Source: Phytomonas francai (taxonomy: Eukaryota; Euglenozoa; Kinetoplastea; Trypanosomatida; Trypanosomatidae). From it: a stretch of DNA of 64,000 nucleotides. Positions within the stretch are counted from its first letter, which is position 1; the number at the start of each line of letters is the position of its first letter. The notes beneath the pieces were generated by a model. The model made no database searches, was not told where the DNA came from, and saw nothing but the letters and a program-made list of their open reading frames with translations. The stretch covers positions 129,496 to 193,495 of the forward strand of contig MJCC01000009.1 in assembly GCA_001766655.1 (NCBI GenBank), given 5' to 3'. The translations under genes and the position numbers were made by a program. Positions 48,274 to 58,469 of the stretch are shown in pieces.

Positions 48274-49851
48274 ATGCAGTCTATAAAGAATAGCAGAGAC
48301 GATACTCCCTCCGACTTTCGTAAAGTAAAACGAAAGCGCACATATCTAACACAACGCGAACGTTTTCTCCAGGAACTCTCTAAATTCGCCAGTGACAGTG
48401 ACGACAGCCAAAGGGAAGATGCTCATATTACAGCGGAACAATGCTCAAAACATTCGGAAATGAAAGCAATCGCTGGAAACTTCTTCGAACAGGCCGCGGA
48501 GGACGAAGAGCAGTACCACAGGGGTCTAAATAAGTCCGCTGCTCCTAAACGTGTTGGTGTTTCACTCATAAAAAGTATGCATATAGCGAATCCTTCCTTA
48601 GTGACCTCAGGCTTGGATAGTGCTGCAGATGGCAAAAATGTCACAGACACGCATGCTAGGGAATTCAAAGTGGTGGAAACATACTCACCTTTGACTACAG
48701 GGGGCTTCTTTGAGAGTTCCATGGAGCCGATGGATATACGTGTTGTAAAGCTAGGCGATGTGATGTGTCTTCTCTCTACGATATCAGGGAATGGTATCGC
48801 ATCACCCTCGGTAGGATCTCCCACCACTGGATCTTCTGTCTATTGTAGAGCAGAGAGGAGTTCTGATGGTGCCCTCACAACACAAGGGGGGGGAGTTGCT
48901 TCACGAAATGGTGAAGTTGTAGATAATAATGCTGTAAATAGTCCAAGCACTGCTAAAGCTGGATCCTTTGAAGGCTTTGGAGAGCTATTGACGACCGCAC
49001 GTGCAAACAAGATCTTGAAACGCTTCACTGCCGAAGTAAACCTCACTGAGGAGGAGCAGGCATATGGGAAAAAAGCCTCAGTTGAGATGGTGAACCAGCT
49101 CTTCGAGGTCACACGGCTTGATCGCGATAACCATGCCCTTGAAGGCCTCTTCATCAATGGCAACCGCCGTGTGCTGCGTGCGCATGAGGTCCGCCTTGCT
49201 GGCTTTGTTGAACGAAAGCTATACAAGAAATGGAAGGAAGATCCATCAAGTCAACCCGTGCACACAATTGACGCGATAGAGCCAATCGTAAGAAACTTGA
49301 AAATAGGCGAGAATTCTCCTCGCCTCAGCGTTTCTGCCGAGGATTCTCGCGCTGTGCCCGTGGATGCTCAAGGGGGAAAGGATTGTGGTAAACAAAACAG
49401 ATTTAGTGAGTCTAGTGACACAGAGAGAGCACCTGTTGTGTGGTGGGTGATTCCAAATTTGATTGTGCGTATTGTCGCCGAGAACGCAGGGAAGTGGTAT
49501 GGCAAGAAGTGCGTTGTTCGTGCGATCGACCCCAAAAACAATAAGGTTCGTCTGATCAGGTTGGACTTATGGGTTCAGCACCAGCCGCTTTCACCACAAG
49601 AACCCTTGTTGCTGAGGGAGGAGGGAGTTGTGGAAGTAGTTGGAGTGCAAGGTCTGGAGACGGTGCTGCCAAAGAAGGGAGAGTCTGGGCTCATTGTTTT
49701 GGGCCCACATCGTGGTGAGATCGCCTCGGTTATCACTCGTTTGTGTGGCTTGGAGGGAAATCTCGTACGACTGAAGGTGCAGTGCAAACGCACTGGAGAT
49801 GTTTTCGAAGTAGAGCCCCATGAGCTCTGTCTTATGGCTCGTCGTCAATAA
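48274..49851 (+). CDS. KOW-domain protein, GPKOW/KIN17-like
   Basis: 525 residues from the ATG (an upstream TTG in frame is discounted). The N-terminus is basic and Ser-rich (KVKRKRTYLTQRERFL). The C-terminal 140 residues form tandem SH3/KOW-like folds: WWVIPNLIVRIVAENAGKWYG, then GKKCVVRAIDPKNNKVRL, VQGLETVLPKKGESGLIVLG and PHRGEIASVITRL. The LETVLP...LGPHRG wording matches the KOW repeats of GPKOW/MOS2/Spp2 spliceosome factors and the C-terminal domain of KIN17. I do not see the G-patch of GPKOW or the zinc finger of KIN17. A nuclear RNA-processing role, perhaps with the trans-splicing machinery, is inferred. Confidence 0.65.
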   Translation: MQSIKNSRDDTPSDFRKVKRKRTYLTQRERFLQELSKFASDSDDSQREDAHITAEQCSKHSEMKAIAGNFFEQAAEDEEQYHRGLNKSAAPKRVGVSLIKSMHIANPSLVTSGLDSAADGKNVTDTHAREFKVVETYSPLTTGGFFESSMEPMDIRVVKLGDVMCLLSTISGNGIASPSVGSPTTGSSVYCRAERSSDGALTTQGGGVASRNGEVVDNNAVNSPSTAKAGSFEGFGELLTTARANKILKRFTAEVNLTEEEQAYGKKASVEMVNQLFEVTRLDRDNHALEGLFINGNRRVLRAHEVRLAGFVERKLYKKWKEDPSSQPVHTIDAIEPIVRNLKIGENSPRLSVSAEDSRAVPVDAQGGKDCGKQNRFSESSDTERAPVVWWVIPNLIVRIVAENAGKWYGKKCVVRAIDPKNNKVRLIRLDLWVQHQPLSPQEPLLLREEGVVEVVGVQGLETVLPKKGESGLIVLGPHRGEIASVITRLCGLEGNLVRLKVQCKRTGDVFEVEPHELCLMARRQ

Positions 49852-50350
49852 CCTGAGGTATAGAATGAGGTGTTTTCGAAGTTAAATGGTGTTGGTAGGG
49901 TCGAAAGATTACATTCGTCGTCACTGCTATCCTTTGCTCTATTTTGCCTTAAATGGAGTTTTAAAGGTTAAGAGTAAAAAAGCGGAATAATCTAGGTCGA
50001 AATAATAATATGACCATCTTTATTTTACGTATAGTATGGCTTCTTGTTCCCTTTTGTTTCTGAGAATCCTGTGTATTCCCTCTCTACATTTTAATACAAA
50101 AGGTTAAGACTAGTTTAAAGAAGAAAAACAACGTATCAAGAAAGAGTTCAAAATTGTCAATCCTTTGACGTAGCCTGGTTTAACTAAGCATAAATAAGAA
50201 TTTTTTGCTTCAATTGCCAGCAGTGGCGTCAACAGCCTCTGCAGAAAAGTCAAATCTGGAAATCACAAAAAGACCCTTAAACAGAAACTAAGGTCGTCAT
50301 TTTTAAGACCAAAACAGGAGACTTTTTCATTCTAAAGGGTGCACTGTTCG
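49852..50350. other. Intergenic spacer
   Basis: AT-rich, with short pyrimidine stretches (CTTTTTCATTCTAAAGG just before the next gene). No coding region supported. Confidence 0.55.
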
Positions 50351-52048
50351 ATGTTCAAGGCGACAACTCGATTGCTTCCCGAAAAATGCAACTCTGCTTC
50401 ACACCACCCTTTTGATGCCTACATTGTCCTCGATTTTGAGGCCACTTGTGAACGAGGAAGACGCATAAAGAACCCGGAGGTAATCGAATTCCCGCTTGTT
50501 GTGGTAAACCCGGACAAGATGTGCATCGAGGCCGAATTTCATCGCTATGTCCAGCCGCAGCTCCACCCAAGGCTTTCTGAGTTTTGTACCGAACTGACCG
50601 GCATCACACAAGACGTGGTGGATCGCAGCGAGCCGTTCTTCAAAGTGTACGCGGAAGCTATGCAATTTCTCACAAACTGCGGCTTTGGTGATGCTCCGCC
50701 GAGCCGCAGCTACTGTATGGTCACGTGCGGCGACTGGGACCTTAAAACGATGCTTCCTGCGCAGTTCAGGGCGAGCGGTCATCTTGGCACTCCCAAAAGT
50801 TGGAGGCGTTGGTGCAACTTAAAGGACTATATGAAGAGGATGCGGATACCGCTATTGAGGCCTAAGGTAGGACGTTCGTGCGATCTGATTGAGATGCTCC
50901 AGGCCGTCGGCCTCACCCTCCAGGGCCGCCATCATAGCGGCATCGATGACAGCCGAAACATTGCCGCGGTACTCTGCGAGCTGCTTAAGCGAGGCTATGT
51001 AATAATGCCAACCTATGGGGTTGATCAAAAATTTGTTCCGTGGCGCTCAACGAATTTCTGCTCGTTAAACCCATCAGGGTCTTCCCCGCTTCTACAACAT
51101 CAGCCATCAAGTTCGATTGCGGCGACCAAGTCGCACTCCGCAAAGTCAACCTCCGTACAAGAAGCTGAGCCGTCTCAGGAAGGCGCTGCGTCAAAACAAT
51201 CCCTACAGACAAATTCGCAAAGCAAAAGGTACCGGAAAAAACATTCTGAAACGGCTACAGGCCCTATATCGCCGCCATCACGCAAGCCTCCTACAGTTAA
51301 AAAGGGTTGCATACGCGCCCCTGTGGTGTTGATCGACGACGACCGTGATGCGATAGCTGAGATTCTTCAGGAAGTTGGCGACGCCGAGGACTCAATGCCA
51401 TCCATCTTTCCATCCCCAGGAAAGATGGGTACTATCAGCAGACAGCTGTCGTACATCCTTCGCCACGGCGCCGATGAAGTTGGGGTGCCCATCACACTGA
51501 ACGGCTATGTGCCGCTGGAAGCCCTGCTTGTCCTGCCTAAGGTACGACGAGAAAAGATCAGCAAAGTCGACGTCGCGTACATGGTCAAGGTAAACGAAAA
51601 ACAACGCTTTCGTCTTGCGTATGGGGCCGAGGATGAGGTTCTCTACATTTGCGCGACTCAGGGGCATAGCCTTGAGGGCGTGACGCCCGATTTAGCGGTT
51701 ATTCATCGCGCAGATAAAGTGCCTCTAGCGGTTCACGGAACGAACTGGGAGTCTTGGAGGAAAATTTTAGACTGCGGCTTCCTCTCTCCTATGTCGAGGC
51801 AATACATCCACTTCGCGAAGGGGTTACCACAACAGTCTGGAGTGATTAGTGGTATGCGCAGTTCAGCTGAAGTACTCCTCTATTTAGATGTTGAAAAGGT
51901 CCTTGCGGACAGTATTCCTTTATTTGAAAGTACTAATGGTGTTATTTTAACGCCAGGTATTCTAGAAACGCGTCAATTGCCGATAAAGTATATTAAAAAA
52001 GTAGTCAACCGCGAAACAGGTGAAGTTATTGATATCGATACATTTTAA
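50351..52048 (+). CDS. ERI1-like 3'-5' exonuclease fused to Tpt1/KptA RNA 2'-phosphotransferase
   Basis: 565 residues from the ATG; a GTG four codons earlier is not used as start. Residues 25-220 are a DEDDh exonuclease: VLDFEATCE (Asp28, Glu30), CGDWDLKTML (Asp128) and GRHHSGIDDSRNIA (His195, Asp199/Asp200), the order and wording of ERI1/3'hExo, which trims histone mRNA, 5.8S rRNA and small RNA ends. Residues 220-355 are a polar linker. Residues 359-560 are a complete Tpt1 domain: SRQLSYILRHGADEVG (Arg371, His372), KQRFRL, ATQGHSL, AVHGTNWESW, MSRQYIHFA, SGMRSSAEVLLYLD and STNGVILTPG. Tpt1 moves the 2'-phosphate left by tRNA ligation onto NAD+, making ADP-ribose 1'',2''-cyclic phosphate. One continuous frame supports a genuine two-domain enzyme. 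Confidence 0.9.
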   Translation: MFKATTRLLPEKCNSASHHPFDAYIVLDFEATCERGRRIKNPEVIEFPLVVVNPDKMCIEAEFHRYVQPQLHPRLSEFCTELTGITQDVVDRSEPFFKVYAEAMQFLTNCGFGDAPPSRSYCMVTCGDWDLKTMLPAQFRASGHLGTPKSWRRWCNLKDYMKRMRIPLLRPKVGRSCDLIEMLQAVGLTLQGRHHSGIDDSRNIAAVLCELLKRGYVIMPTYGVDQKFVPWRSTNFCSLNPSGSSPLLQHQPSSSIAATKSHSAKSTSVQEAEPSQEGAASKQSLQTNSQSKRYRKKHSETATGPISPPSRKPPTVKKGCIRAPVVLIDDDRDAIAEILQEVGDAEDSMPSIFPSPGKMGTISRQLSYILRHGADEVGVPITLNGYVPLEALLVLPKVRREKISKVDVAYMVKVNEKQRFRLAYGAEDEVLYICATQGHSLEGVTPDLAVIHRADKVPLAVHGTNWESWRKILDCGFLSPMSRQYIHFAKGLPQQSGVISGMRSSAEVLLYLDVEKVLADSIPLFESTNGVILTPGILETRQLPIKYIKKVVNRETGEVIDIDTF

Positions 52049-52194
52049 CTTGTGAAATGGAAAATAAAAAGAGTTAATAGGACCCATTAGAAAATAAGCT
52101 AGGTTATAACTATCACGTGAAATGGAGTACTACGTCTTTCTGTTTGTTTAATAACTGCTTTCCACTCAACCCTCCCTACTACACACACACACAC

Positions 52195-52206
52195 ATCTTA
52201 TAACAG
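52195..52206 (+). promoter_or_regulatory. Candidate spliced-leader acceptor for the SAC gene
   Basis: An AG at 52205-52206 follows the pyrimidine-rich stretch TTTCCACTCAACCCTCCC (52159-52176), a C/A-repeat lying between; 86 bases before the ATG. Confidence 0.35.
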
Positions 52207-52292
52207 GTTAATTACAGATTCTAATAGTACTTAGTTAAAGGCAATAGGAAACAATCAACCATTCAAGGGGCAGACTGATTGCCTTTTTGCCG

Positions 52293-55200
52293 ATGATAAG
52301 GCAGGCCTCTCCTTTATTAGACACTGACACTCCTATCTTGTCAGCTGACTCCAAATTAGACGCTGTTTCAGAATCCGAGTCATCTTGTTCTTTGTCCAGT
52401 ATGGATTCCCAAGGAAAAGGAACGCCCGTTTCGTCTGTGGCTCAACTAGACATCATTCACCAGCCCCCGTTGGATGAAATCGAGTGCTATGACACCCCAA
52501 CGCACTGTCATTTGATCGGGACCGACTGCAATCGCGCGTCCTACCACGTCCTGACATTCCCAAAGAAGCCTCCTGCCATGGATTCCTCGGCGGCGTCGAC
52601 GGCGGACCCCTCGATGGGCCGTGGAAACCGCCCGCTCGGCGGCAACCACAGCATCGAACTTCCCACGATGGAGCCTGCTAAGGCCCAAAAGGATGCGAAC
52701 GGGTCCAAGAGCACGGTGGACTTGGAGATGAGTGGGAACACGTTAACCCATGATGAGAAGATCGCCTTTGTGAACTCATTTCAACACGCACCGGGTGTGC
52801 GGCGTGTGCCGCTACGACTTCTTCTCGGTGCCATATACCTCTTAAAGGGCTATTATCTCGTCGTCGCTCGGAATCGGAAGCTCGTCGCGCGAATAGGGCC
52901 GCATCGAATTTTTAAAGCTAAAGACATAAATTTGATTTCCTTGATGCTTGTTCCTAGTCGCCTTAAGGGGTGTGAAAAGTCACAATGTCAGCAAACAGAA
53001 GCTGGAGATGTCGCCACGCACTCGTCTTTTTCAGTCCTGAACGATCCTAACAACACTAGCGATACTAAGCGTTACGAAAAACCTCGGAAGCAGAAGTGGT
53101 GGGATGTGAGGAACATTTCGTCAACGGTAACCTCGTTGGTTACCTCTGTCGCGCCGAATTTTTTCGGAACCCATCGAGACCCGGAAGAACAGTACCGTCA
53201 GCAGATTCTCTCTCTTTTCGCTGAGGATAAGAACAATTCCTCTTTTTACTACTCCCACACGTACGACCTTACCAACACACTACAGACCAATATGACTGTA
53301 CCCATTGAAAAGCGAATGCATCGCATGAAATACGTATGGAATGAGTTTCTCATGAATCCCTTTAGCTCATTTCACGCGAAGAGCGCCGACGGACGCAAAA
53401 GTTCTCCACAGGAATGGTTTTCTACAGCCTTTTTAAACCGCCCTTTTGACAGCATGACCTCTTCACCACCGGCCTTTCTTGATTCTTTTGCACCTTCGCT
53501 CTTCACTGAGTTGGTGGGTGACCGACGCTGGCGCGTTTTTGTCATTCGTGGTTCGATAATACAACGCATCCTGCACACGGTGCCTGATTCTTTGCCTTTT
53601 TCGCTCACCGTTATCTTTCGCGTGAGTAAGGAGTTTACAGGAACCCGCTATTTGCGCCGAGGGATCAGCTCGCGAGGCCACGCCGCGAACCACGTCGAGG
53701 TGGAGCAGATTGTGTGCGAGGAATCCAGCCTCGACGCGCACTACCTCCGCGGCGTGTATAGCAGCTACGTTCAGGTCCGGGGCTCGGTCCCACTCCGCTG
53801 GTTTCACCCGCTGCCCATGCCCACGATGCTGAAGCCGCCCATCGTCCTGGGCCCGTCGGACGGCCTCTACACGGAGACCTGTCAACATTTTCAGCACCTC
53901 CTCGCGGACTACGGCGCCCCGATTGTCGTCATGGACTACCTCAAGCAAATCGAGAAGGAGGAGAGGGAGTCGACGCTGGGAACGGCGTACCGCGTCGCCG
54001 TGCGGGTGCTTGTCGGGTCGATCGATCGCGCGAGAAAAAGGCTCGCCGATCCCTTCGCGAAGCCCAGCGAGCCTGCGGCGGGCCTTAACCCCGAGGCCGA
54101 TCGGCCCTGCCTTGGCACCCCTACGCCGAGGCCTCAACTTCGTGGTGAGGATGTCCTGAAATATCGGGCGATCGACCTCCGTCGGGCCGAGAATCGCGCG
54201 TGGAATGTCGTGACGGCCGCCGCAGAGGAGAACGAGGAGGATGTCGGGTTCTTTGTTTGCCACGCCAGCGGGGAGATTCGAGAACGCCAGCGAGGTGTGG
54301 TGCGCAGCAACTGCATCGACTGCGTGGATCGCACGAATATCGGGCAGCTGATCTACAGCCTCCACGCCCTTGGACGGCAGCTGGAGGTGTTGGGCGTGCT
54401 CCGCACGGCGGCCGATCTCGTCCTCTCCCCTGATGTTCAGGAGGTCGTGGTGAGCATGTTTCTATTTCTCGGCGATGCGATCGCGACGCAGTACGGGGGG
54501 TCTCCGCAGGTTAGTGCGGGGGTGCTGCATCGTGGCATGGGATGGGATCAGTTCATGGGCATTAAGCGTTTGTACAACAATATGATGGGCGACGAATATA
54601 AGCAGGCGGCGCTAAACTTGTTTCTTGGGAGTTTTCAACCGTATCTCCATCACGGAAATAGGGATCTCCACCCAGCGCCTACGTCGTTGGGTCTTCAGGA
54701 AGATGGCGAGGCAGGAAAAGATGGCTCCTTATCTCTTCAACCAAAGCCCTCCTCCTGTGTGGATCCCACCACTTCTTCCGACGCAACGGACCACAAGGAT
54801 GTCTTAATAAACGCAGCCACCTCTTTTTCTTCCCCCGCATCTGAGCAACTCATGAAGCATTCGGAGGACTCCACGGATTCACTTCTTAGCGCCTCCATGA
54901 CGACCCTTCTTCTCTTGCCTGCAACCTCTAATGCGGCGTCCCCGCTACGTCAACGCAGTCGCCGTAAACCCCGTCAATCCCTCGCGAATGGACCGCACGC
55001 GTGGGTGGGCGGAGAGGCGGATCCGGATTACTCCCCGCTGGCAAACGCCGCCTCGCCTCTCCCCGGCCCGGCACTCCTGAAGGACTGGTGGATAGCACCC
55101 TTGGCCTGGTGGCAGCATACCAGCAGTCTGGAATTCGGGAAAGCGATTGATAAGCAAGGATGCCGCATTGGAAACTCAACTCGAGTGGAGAAAGGGGATA

Positions 55201-58200
55201 GTCAACCCCGCTTTACACAGACTTCGTCGACCCATGGTGAGTCTAATTTCTCACCGGCGGTTCTTCTAGCAGAGGCCCGGCGCCAGTGGGAGCTATGCTC
55301 ACAAGAGCTGCACTTTAATCCATCATTTGGGAACTATGGTACATCTCCTAGTAATGAAAACTTCAATAATAGCAATGTTATGTATACCTCAGATTCCTTA
55401 ATTACACCTCTTGAATCCGAAGCTTTTTCAGAGGGAAGGGATGTATTGGCTAATAGAGACTCTACGGATAATGTGAGGAAATCCTCCCCGGTTCTGGGTC
55501 TTGACAGCATCGCGGCCAGCCTTTTCACTGAGTTGAGAACGGAAAACTCCTCCCCGGGACACCAGCCGAAGCACCAGCCTATTCTGCTCTACCGTTCCAC
55601 TCGATGTCCGCAGAAGGACTCAAGTTATTCGCTGCAAGATAATGAAAAGGCTGTATTTAAAGCTCTCAGCCCCGGTTCACCCCAAGCTTCTTTTTTTTGC
55701 ATTCCAATCTTGAATCTCAACCAGAATTGTGAAGACAATGAGTTGTCGAACGTCAGTATCAATGAATTAGGCAACACGGAAAAGGAAGGATCAAATTTTA
55801 CCGGTTTATTCTCATTTCCAAAGACACCACCAACAACATGGTCTATGAGGGAGTACGTTCACGACCACAACCTCTTTCCAAGCCAGGTGCACTCCAGTAT
55901 ATATGAAACTCAGCAAAAGAAGCTTGAGGAGGACATTTGTATGAGCGACGATGAAAACGTGTGCGAAAGTACAACTTTTAAAAGTGCATCGGACGCGAAT
56001 CTGGGCGTGTCGGTCTACTTCAACATTAAATCTCATGCACTCCTTAGCTTGTTTGGCCCACCAGCGAACTGGTCGAACGACGAGGTCAATGCCGCACTGC
56101 GCTACGGTGCTGAGAAGTCGTCCTCCAGCGTACGCGCGATCGGGATCTTAGCCTGCACTGGGCACGAGCTGATTCACAAATCGGTCCATTCTCTTCTCCA
56201 ACCGTCCTCTACGGCAGAACAACGCAGGCTTGTCCACAAACTCCAGGCAATGGCTCGGTATCTAGACAAACAGACAGGCGCCCCACGTCTGGTCACGTCT
56301 AGGATAGATTCCTCTGCCCCTCTTTGTGGTTCGGACGCCCAGATTGCGAGTCCGGCTGGGCGCAAAGGCTCTCCTTTCTTTTCCAGCTCCAACTCTCAGG
56401 GGGTCAACTGCGCGGCCATGCAGCCCTTTTTTCAGGTTGTTTTGACGCCCCAGACACTCGAGGGGGTTCTCACGCGATGGTTCGAACAGTTCCGCAGTGG
56501 CGTTCCCCAGCGGGACTACATTCGCTATACCACCCAGCCCCGCAAGACCCTTTCGAACTTTCCGAATCGGCTTGGAATGCCAGTCATCGTGCGCAGTGCC
56601 TTCTCTCTCAGGCGTGCGCATCGTTGGTTAGTGGATAACCGTGAGGCCTGCTTTCTTAACTCGCACACCGGAAGGGGGGGGAGACGCGCTGCGGTCTTGG
56701 ATATATGGCGTCTACTCTGGTGGGCGGCATGCAATTCTCTTATCGTACCAATTACAATAGACAACTCCTCTGCTTTTTCAACTTCTTTTTCCCCATCCTA
56801 TCGGCTTCAGAGGCCACAGAACTTTTTTTATCTTTTCTCCGACCCCACCGCGCTCTTTCGCTTCCCAGGGATCATTGACGCTGTAAAACTAAATTGGTCC
56901 CATGCAGAGGAAGTCGGTCTTCAATGGGAGAGGCCGCTTGGCCACAGTCTACCCCGCGGCATGTCAGAACAGGTACCGCCCACGATCCTCATTGAAAAGC
57001 TGTCTAGCCTTGCCCTAAACTCCCTTTCCGAGTTCCAAAAGGAGATTGTATCGGGTTCCCTATCCATAACGGACTCTGTGAAAATGGTGAAGGTCCTCCT
57101 AGAAAGCATTGAAGTTGGTGCAACGGCACTGCGGAACGTGGATCTTCGATTAATTCCTACAGCCGAGCGACTTTGCTTTTTTATCAACCTGTACAATACA
57201 CTTTACGCTCACGCTTGGATGGCGATCACGGCGCGGGGGTATTCGGCGGGGTCGATTTTGGTCCCCCTGGATGGCGAGGCGATGATGGCACTTCCAACCA
57301 ACCTAACCGAGGACTTTTACCGTACGTATGGGTACGTGATTGGGCCCCACTGGGTGAGTTGCTATACCATTAAGTACGCGATCCTGACTTCACGCTCTCC
57401 GCCACCTCCGGGCTCGCCAAAGGGGTCGCTCGGGAATTCCCTCTTGGACGCGCTGCCCGCGGCGTCTTACGGGATGACCGGCGCGAATGAAATCGATGTG
57501 GGGTATGGATTCAGGCGAAATGAGGCTTATCTCGTAGACGTCGACCCCCAGGGCCTTTCAGAGGTCCTCCTTGATGTAGGGATGCGCTGCTCGGCGCACG
57601 TTGTCGAGCCGTCGGACGGCGTCGGCACCGCCGCCGAGATGAGCGACCTGATCCGGGATAGTTGGGCGTGTATTCGTCATGACGTCCATGCCCACCTTCC
57701 ACTTCGAATTATTTTGGCTCTTCTCGATACCTACCTCCCGCCGCCTCCTTTACTGCCGGATGGGTCGGCTATTTGGGCCCCTCGGCCGCGCTGTCCATTT
57801 GAGGGCGGCCTACAAACAGCAGGGGATGCCGTCGTGTGCGCGGAGGGCGATCGGCACGCGGAGATACGGCGTTTATTGGAGTGGAAAGCATCCCCGTATT
57901 CGCCGTTTGATCTCTCGGCCAACGCCAGCGAGACCTACGGCAATGCAAGTGATGCTCTCCAATCGCAGAATGCGTGGGATATGCTCGGAAGAGCGACACT
58001 GCAGGCGATTGCGGCGGTAGGAGCGCCGGGCGATCCCTACTGGGGGCTTTCACTATGTCAGCGCCGTGCGCAAACCCCCGCTTTACGACCGCTTTTCAGT
58101 AAATGTCCGATCGACGATGGGTCATCGCGGCTGGAGGCGTCGAGGGCCTCGACGCCGCGCTCTTTCACGCACCTCTGCAGCCCACTCGTGGCGTCCGCTT

Positions 58201-58445
58201 CGACCCTGTACGGCTACAAAGAACTCGTCGGCATTGAAAAGGACTACCTCTACTCCGTCCAGCAGGCTCGGAAAACGAAGCCTGGGGTGCTAAGCGCCAT
58301 GCTCGCCCCGATTCTGATTCAATATCCGGATATCTTCGGATACGCCTCGCATGTGGTCCTCCAGCGCCTACGCCACTCGCAACAAAGTGCGATGCGCGCA
58401 GAAAAATGTCGACAGGCATGCATTCAACGTCTAGCACGAATGTGA
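52293..58445 (+). CDS. FIG4-like SAC phosphoinositide phosphatase with DEP-like and DUF547-like regions
   Basis: 2050 residues from the ATG at 52293. A SAC phosphatase domain covers about residues 165-790: LLGAIYLLKGYYLVVARNRK, FRVSKEFTGTRYLRRGI, then RSNCIDCVDRTNIGQLIYSL with the catalytic Cys674 and Arg680 of the CX5R motif, and DAIATQYGGSPQV. The wording is closest to FIG4, the PI(3,5)P2 5-phosphatase of endosomes. A long disordered linker follows. Around residues 1430-1530 a DEP-like segment (RRAHRWLVDNREACFLNS, YRLQRPQNFFYLFSD) leads into a DUF547-like region at about 1565-1830 (RLCFFINLYNTLYAHAW, AYLVDVDPQGLSE). Such DEP-DUF547 pairs occur elsewhere; their biochemical role is unknown. 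Probable location: endolysosomal membranes (inference). Confidence 0.82.
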   Translation: MIRQASPLLDTDTPILSADSKLDAVSESESSCSLSSMDSQGKGTPVSSVAQLDIIHQPPLDEIECYDTPTHCHLIGTDCNRASYHVLTFPKKPPAMDSSAASTADPSMGRGNRPLGGNHSIELPTMEPAKAQKDANGSKSTVDLEMSGNTLTHDEKIAFVNSFQHAPGVRRVPLRLLLGAIYLLKGYYLVVARNRKLVARIGPHRIFKAKDINLISLMLVPSRLKGCEKSQCQQTEAGDVATHSSFSVLNDPNNTSDTKRYEKPRKQKWWDVRNISSTVTSLVTSVAPNFFGTHRDPEEQYRQQILSLFAEDKNNSSFYYSHTYDLTNTLQTNMTVPIEKRMHRMKYVWNEFLMNPFSSFHAKSADGRKSSPQEWFSTAFLNRPFDSMTSSPPAFLDSFAPSLFTELVGDRRWRVFVIRGSIIQRILHTVPDSLPFSLTVIFRVSKEFTGTRYLRRGISSRGHAANHVEVEQIVCEESSLDAHYLRGVYSSYVQVRGSVPLRWFHPLPMPTMLKPPIVLGPSDGLYTETCQHFQHLLADYGAPIVVMDYLKQIEKEERESTLGTAYRVAVRVLVGSIDRARKRLADPFAKPSEPAAGLNPEADRPCLGTPTPRPQLRGEDVLKYRAIDLRRAENRAWNVVTAAAEENEEDVGFFVCHASGEIRERQRGVVRSNCIDCVDRTNIGQLIYSLHALGRQLEVLGVLRTAADLVLSPDVQEVVVSMFLFLGDAIATQYGGSPQVSAGVLHRGMGWDQFMGIKRLYNNMMGDEYKQAALNLFLGSFQPYLHHGNRDLHPAPTSLGLQEDGEAGKDGSLSLQPKPSSCVDPTTSSDATDHKDVLINAATSFSSPASEQLMKHSEDSTDSLLSASMTTLLLLPATSNAASPLRQRSRRKPRQSLANGPHAWVGGEADPDYSPLANAASPLPGPALLKDWWIAPLAWWQHTSSLEFGKAIDKQGCRIGNSTRVEKGDSQPRFTQTSSTHGESNFSPAVLLAEARRQWELCSQELHFNPSFGNYGTSPSNENFNNSNVMYTSDSLITPLESEAFSEGRDVLANRDSTDNVRKSSPVLGLDSIAASLFTELRTENSSPGHQPKHQPILLYRSTRCPQKDSSYSLQDNEKAVFKALSPGSPQASFFCIPILNLNQNCEDNELSNVSINELGNTEKEGSNFTGLFSFPKTPPTTWSMREYVHDHNLFPSQVHSSIYETQQKKLEEDICMSDDENVCESTTFKSASDANLGVSVYFNIKSHALLSLFGPPANWSNDEVNAALRYGAEKSSSSVRAIGILACTGHELIHKSVHSLLQPSSTAEQRRLVHKLQAMARYLDKQTGAPRLVTSRIDSSAPLCGSDAQIASPAGRKGSPFFSSSNSQGVNCAAMQPFFQVVLTPQTLEGVLTRWFEQFRSGVPQRDYIRYTTQPRKTLSNFPNRLGMPVIVRSAFSLRRAHRWLVDNREACFLNSHTGRGGRRAAVLDIWRLLWWAACNSLIVPITIDNSSAFSTSFSPSYRLQRPQNFFYLFSDPTALFRFPGIIDAVKLNWSHAEEVGLQWERPLGHSLPRGMSEQVPPTILIEKLSSLALNSLSEFQKEIVSGSLSITDSVKMVKVLLESIEVGATALRNVDLRLIPTAERLCFFINLYNTLYAHAWMAITARGYSAGSILVPLDGEAMMALPTNLTEDFYRTYGYVIGPHWVSCYTIKYAILTSRSPPPPGSPKGSLGNSLLDALPAASYGMTGANEIDVGYGFRRNEAYLVDVDPQGLSEVLLDVGMRCSAHVVEPSDGVGTAAEMSDLIRDSWACIRHDVHAHLPLRIILALLDTYLPPPPLLPDGSAIWAPRPRCPFEGGLQTAGDAVVCAEGDRHAEIRRLLEWKASPYSPFDLSANASETYGNASDALQSQNAWDMLGRATLQAIAAVGAPGDPYWGLSLCQRRAQTPALRPLFSKCPIDDGSSRLEASRASTPRSFTHLCSPLVASASTLYGYKELVGIEKDYLYSVQQARKTKPGVLSAMLAPILIQYPDIFGYASHVVLQRLRHSQQSAMRAEKCRQACIQRLARM

Positions 58446-58469
58446 TCGCCTACCACGGAGTTTTTAATA

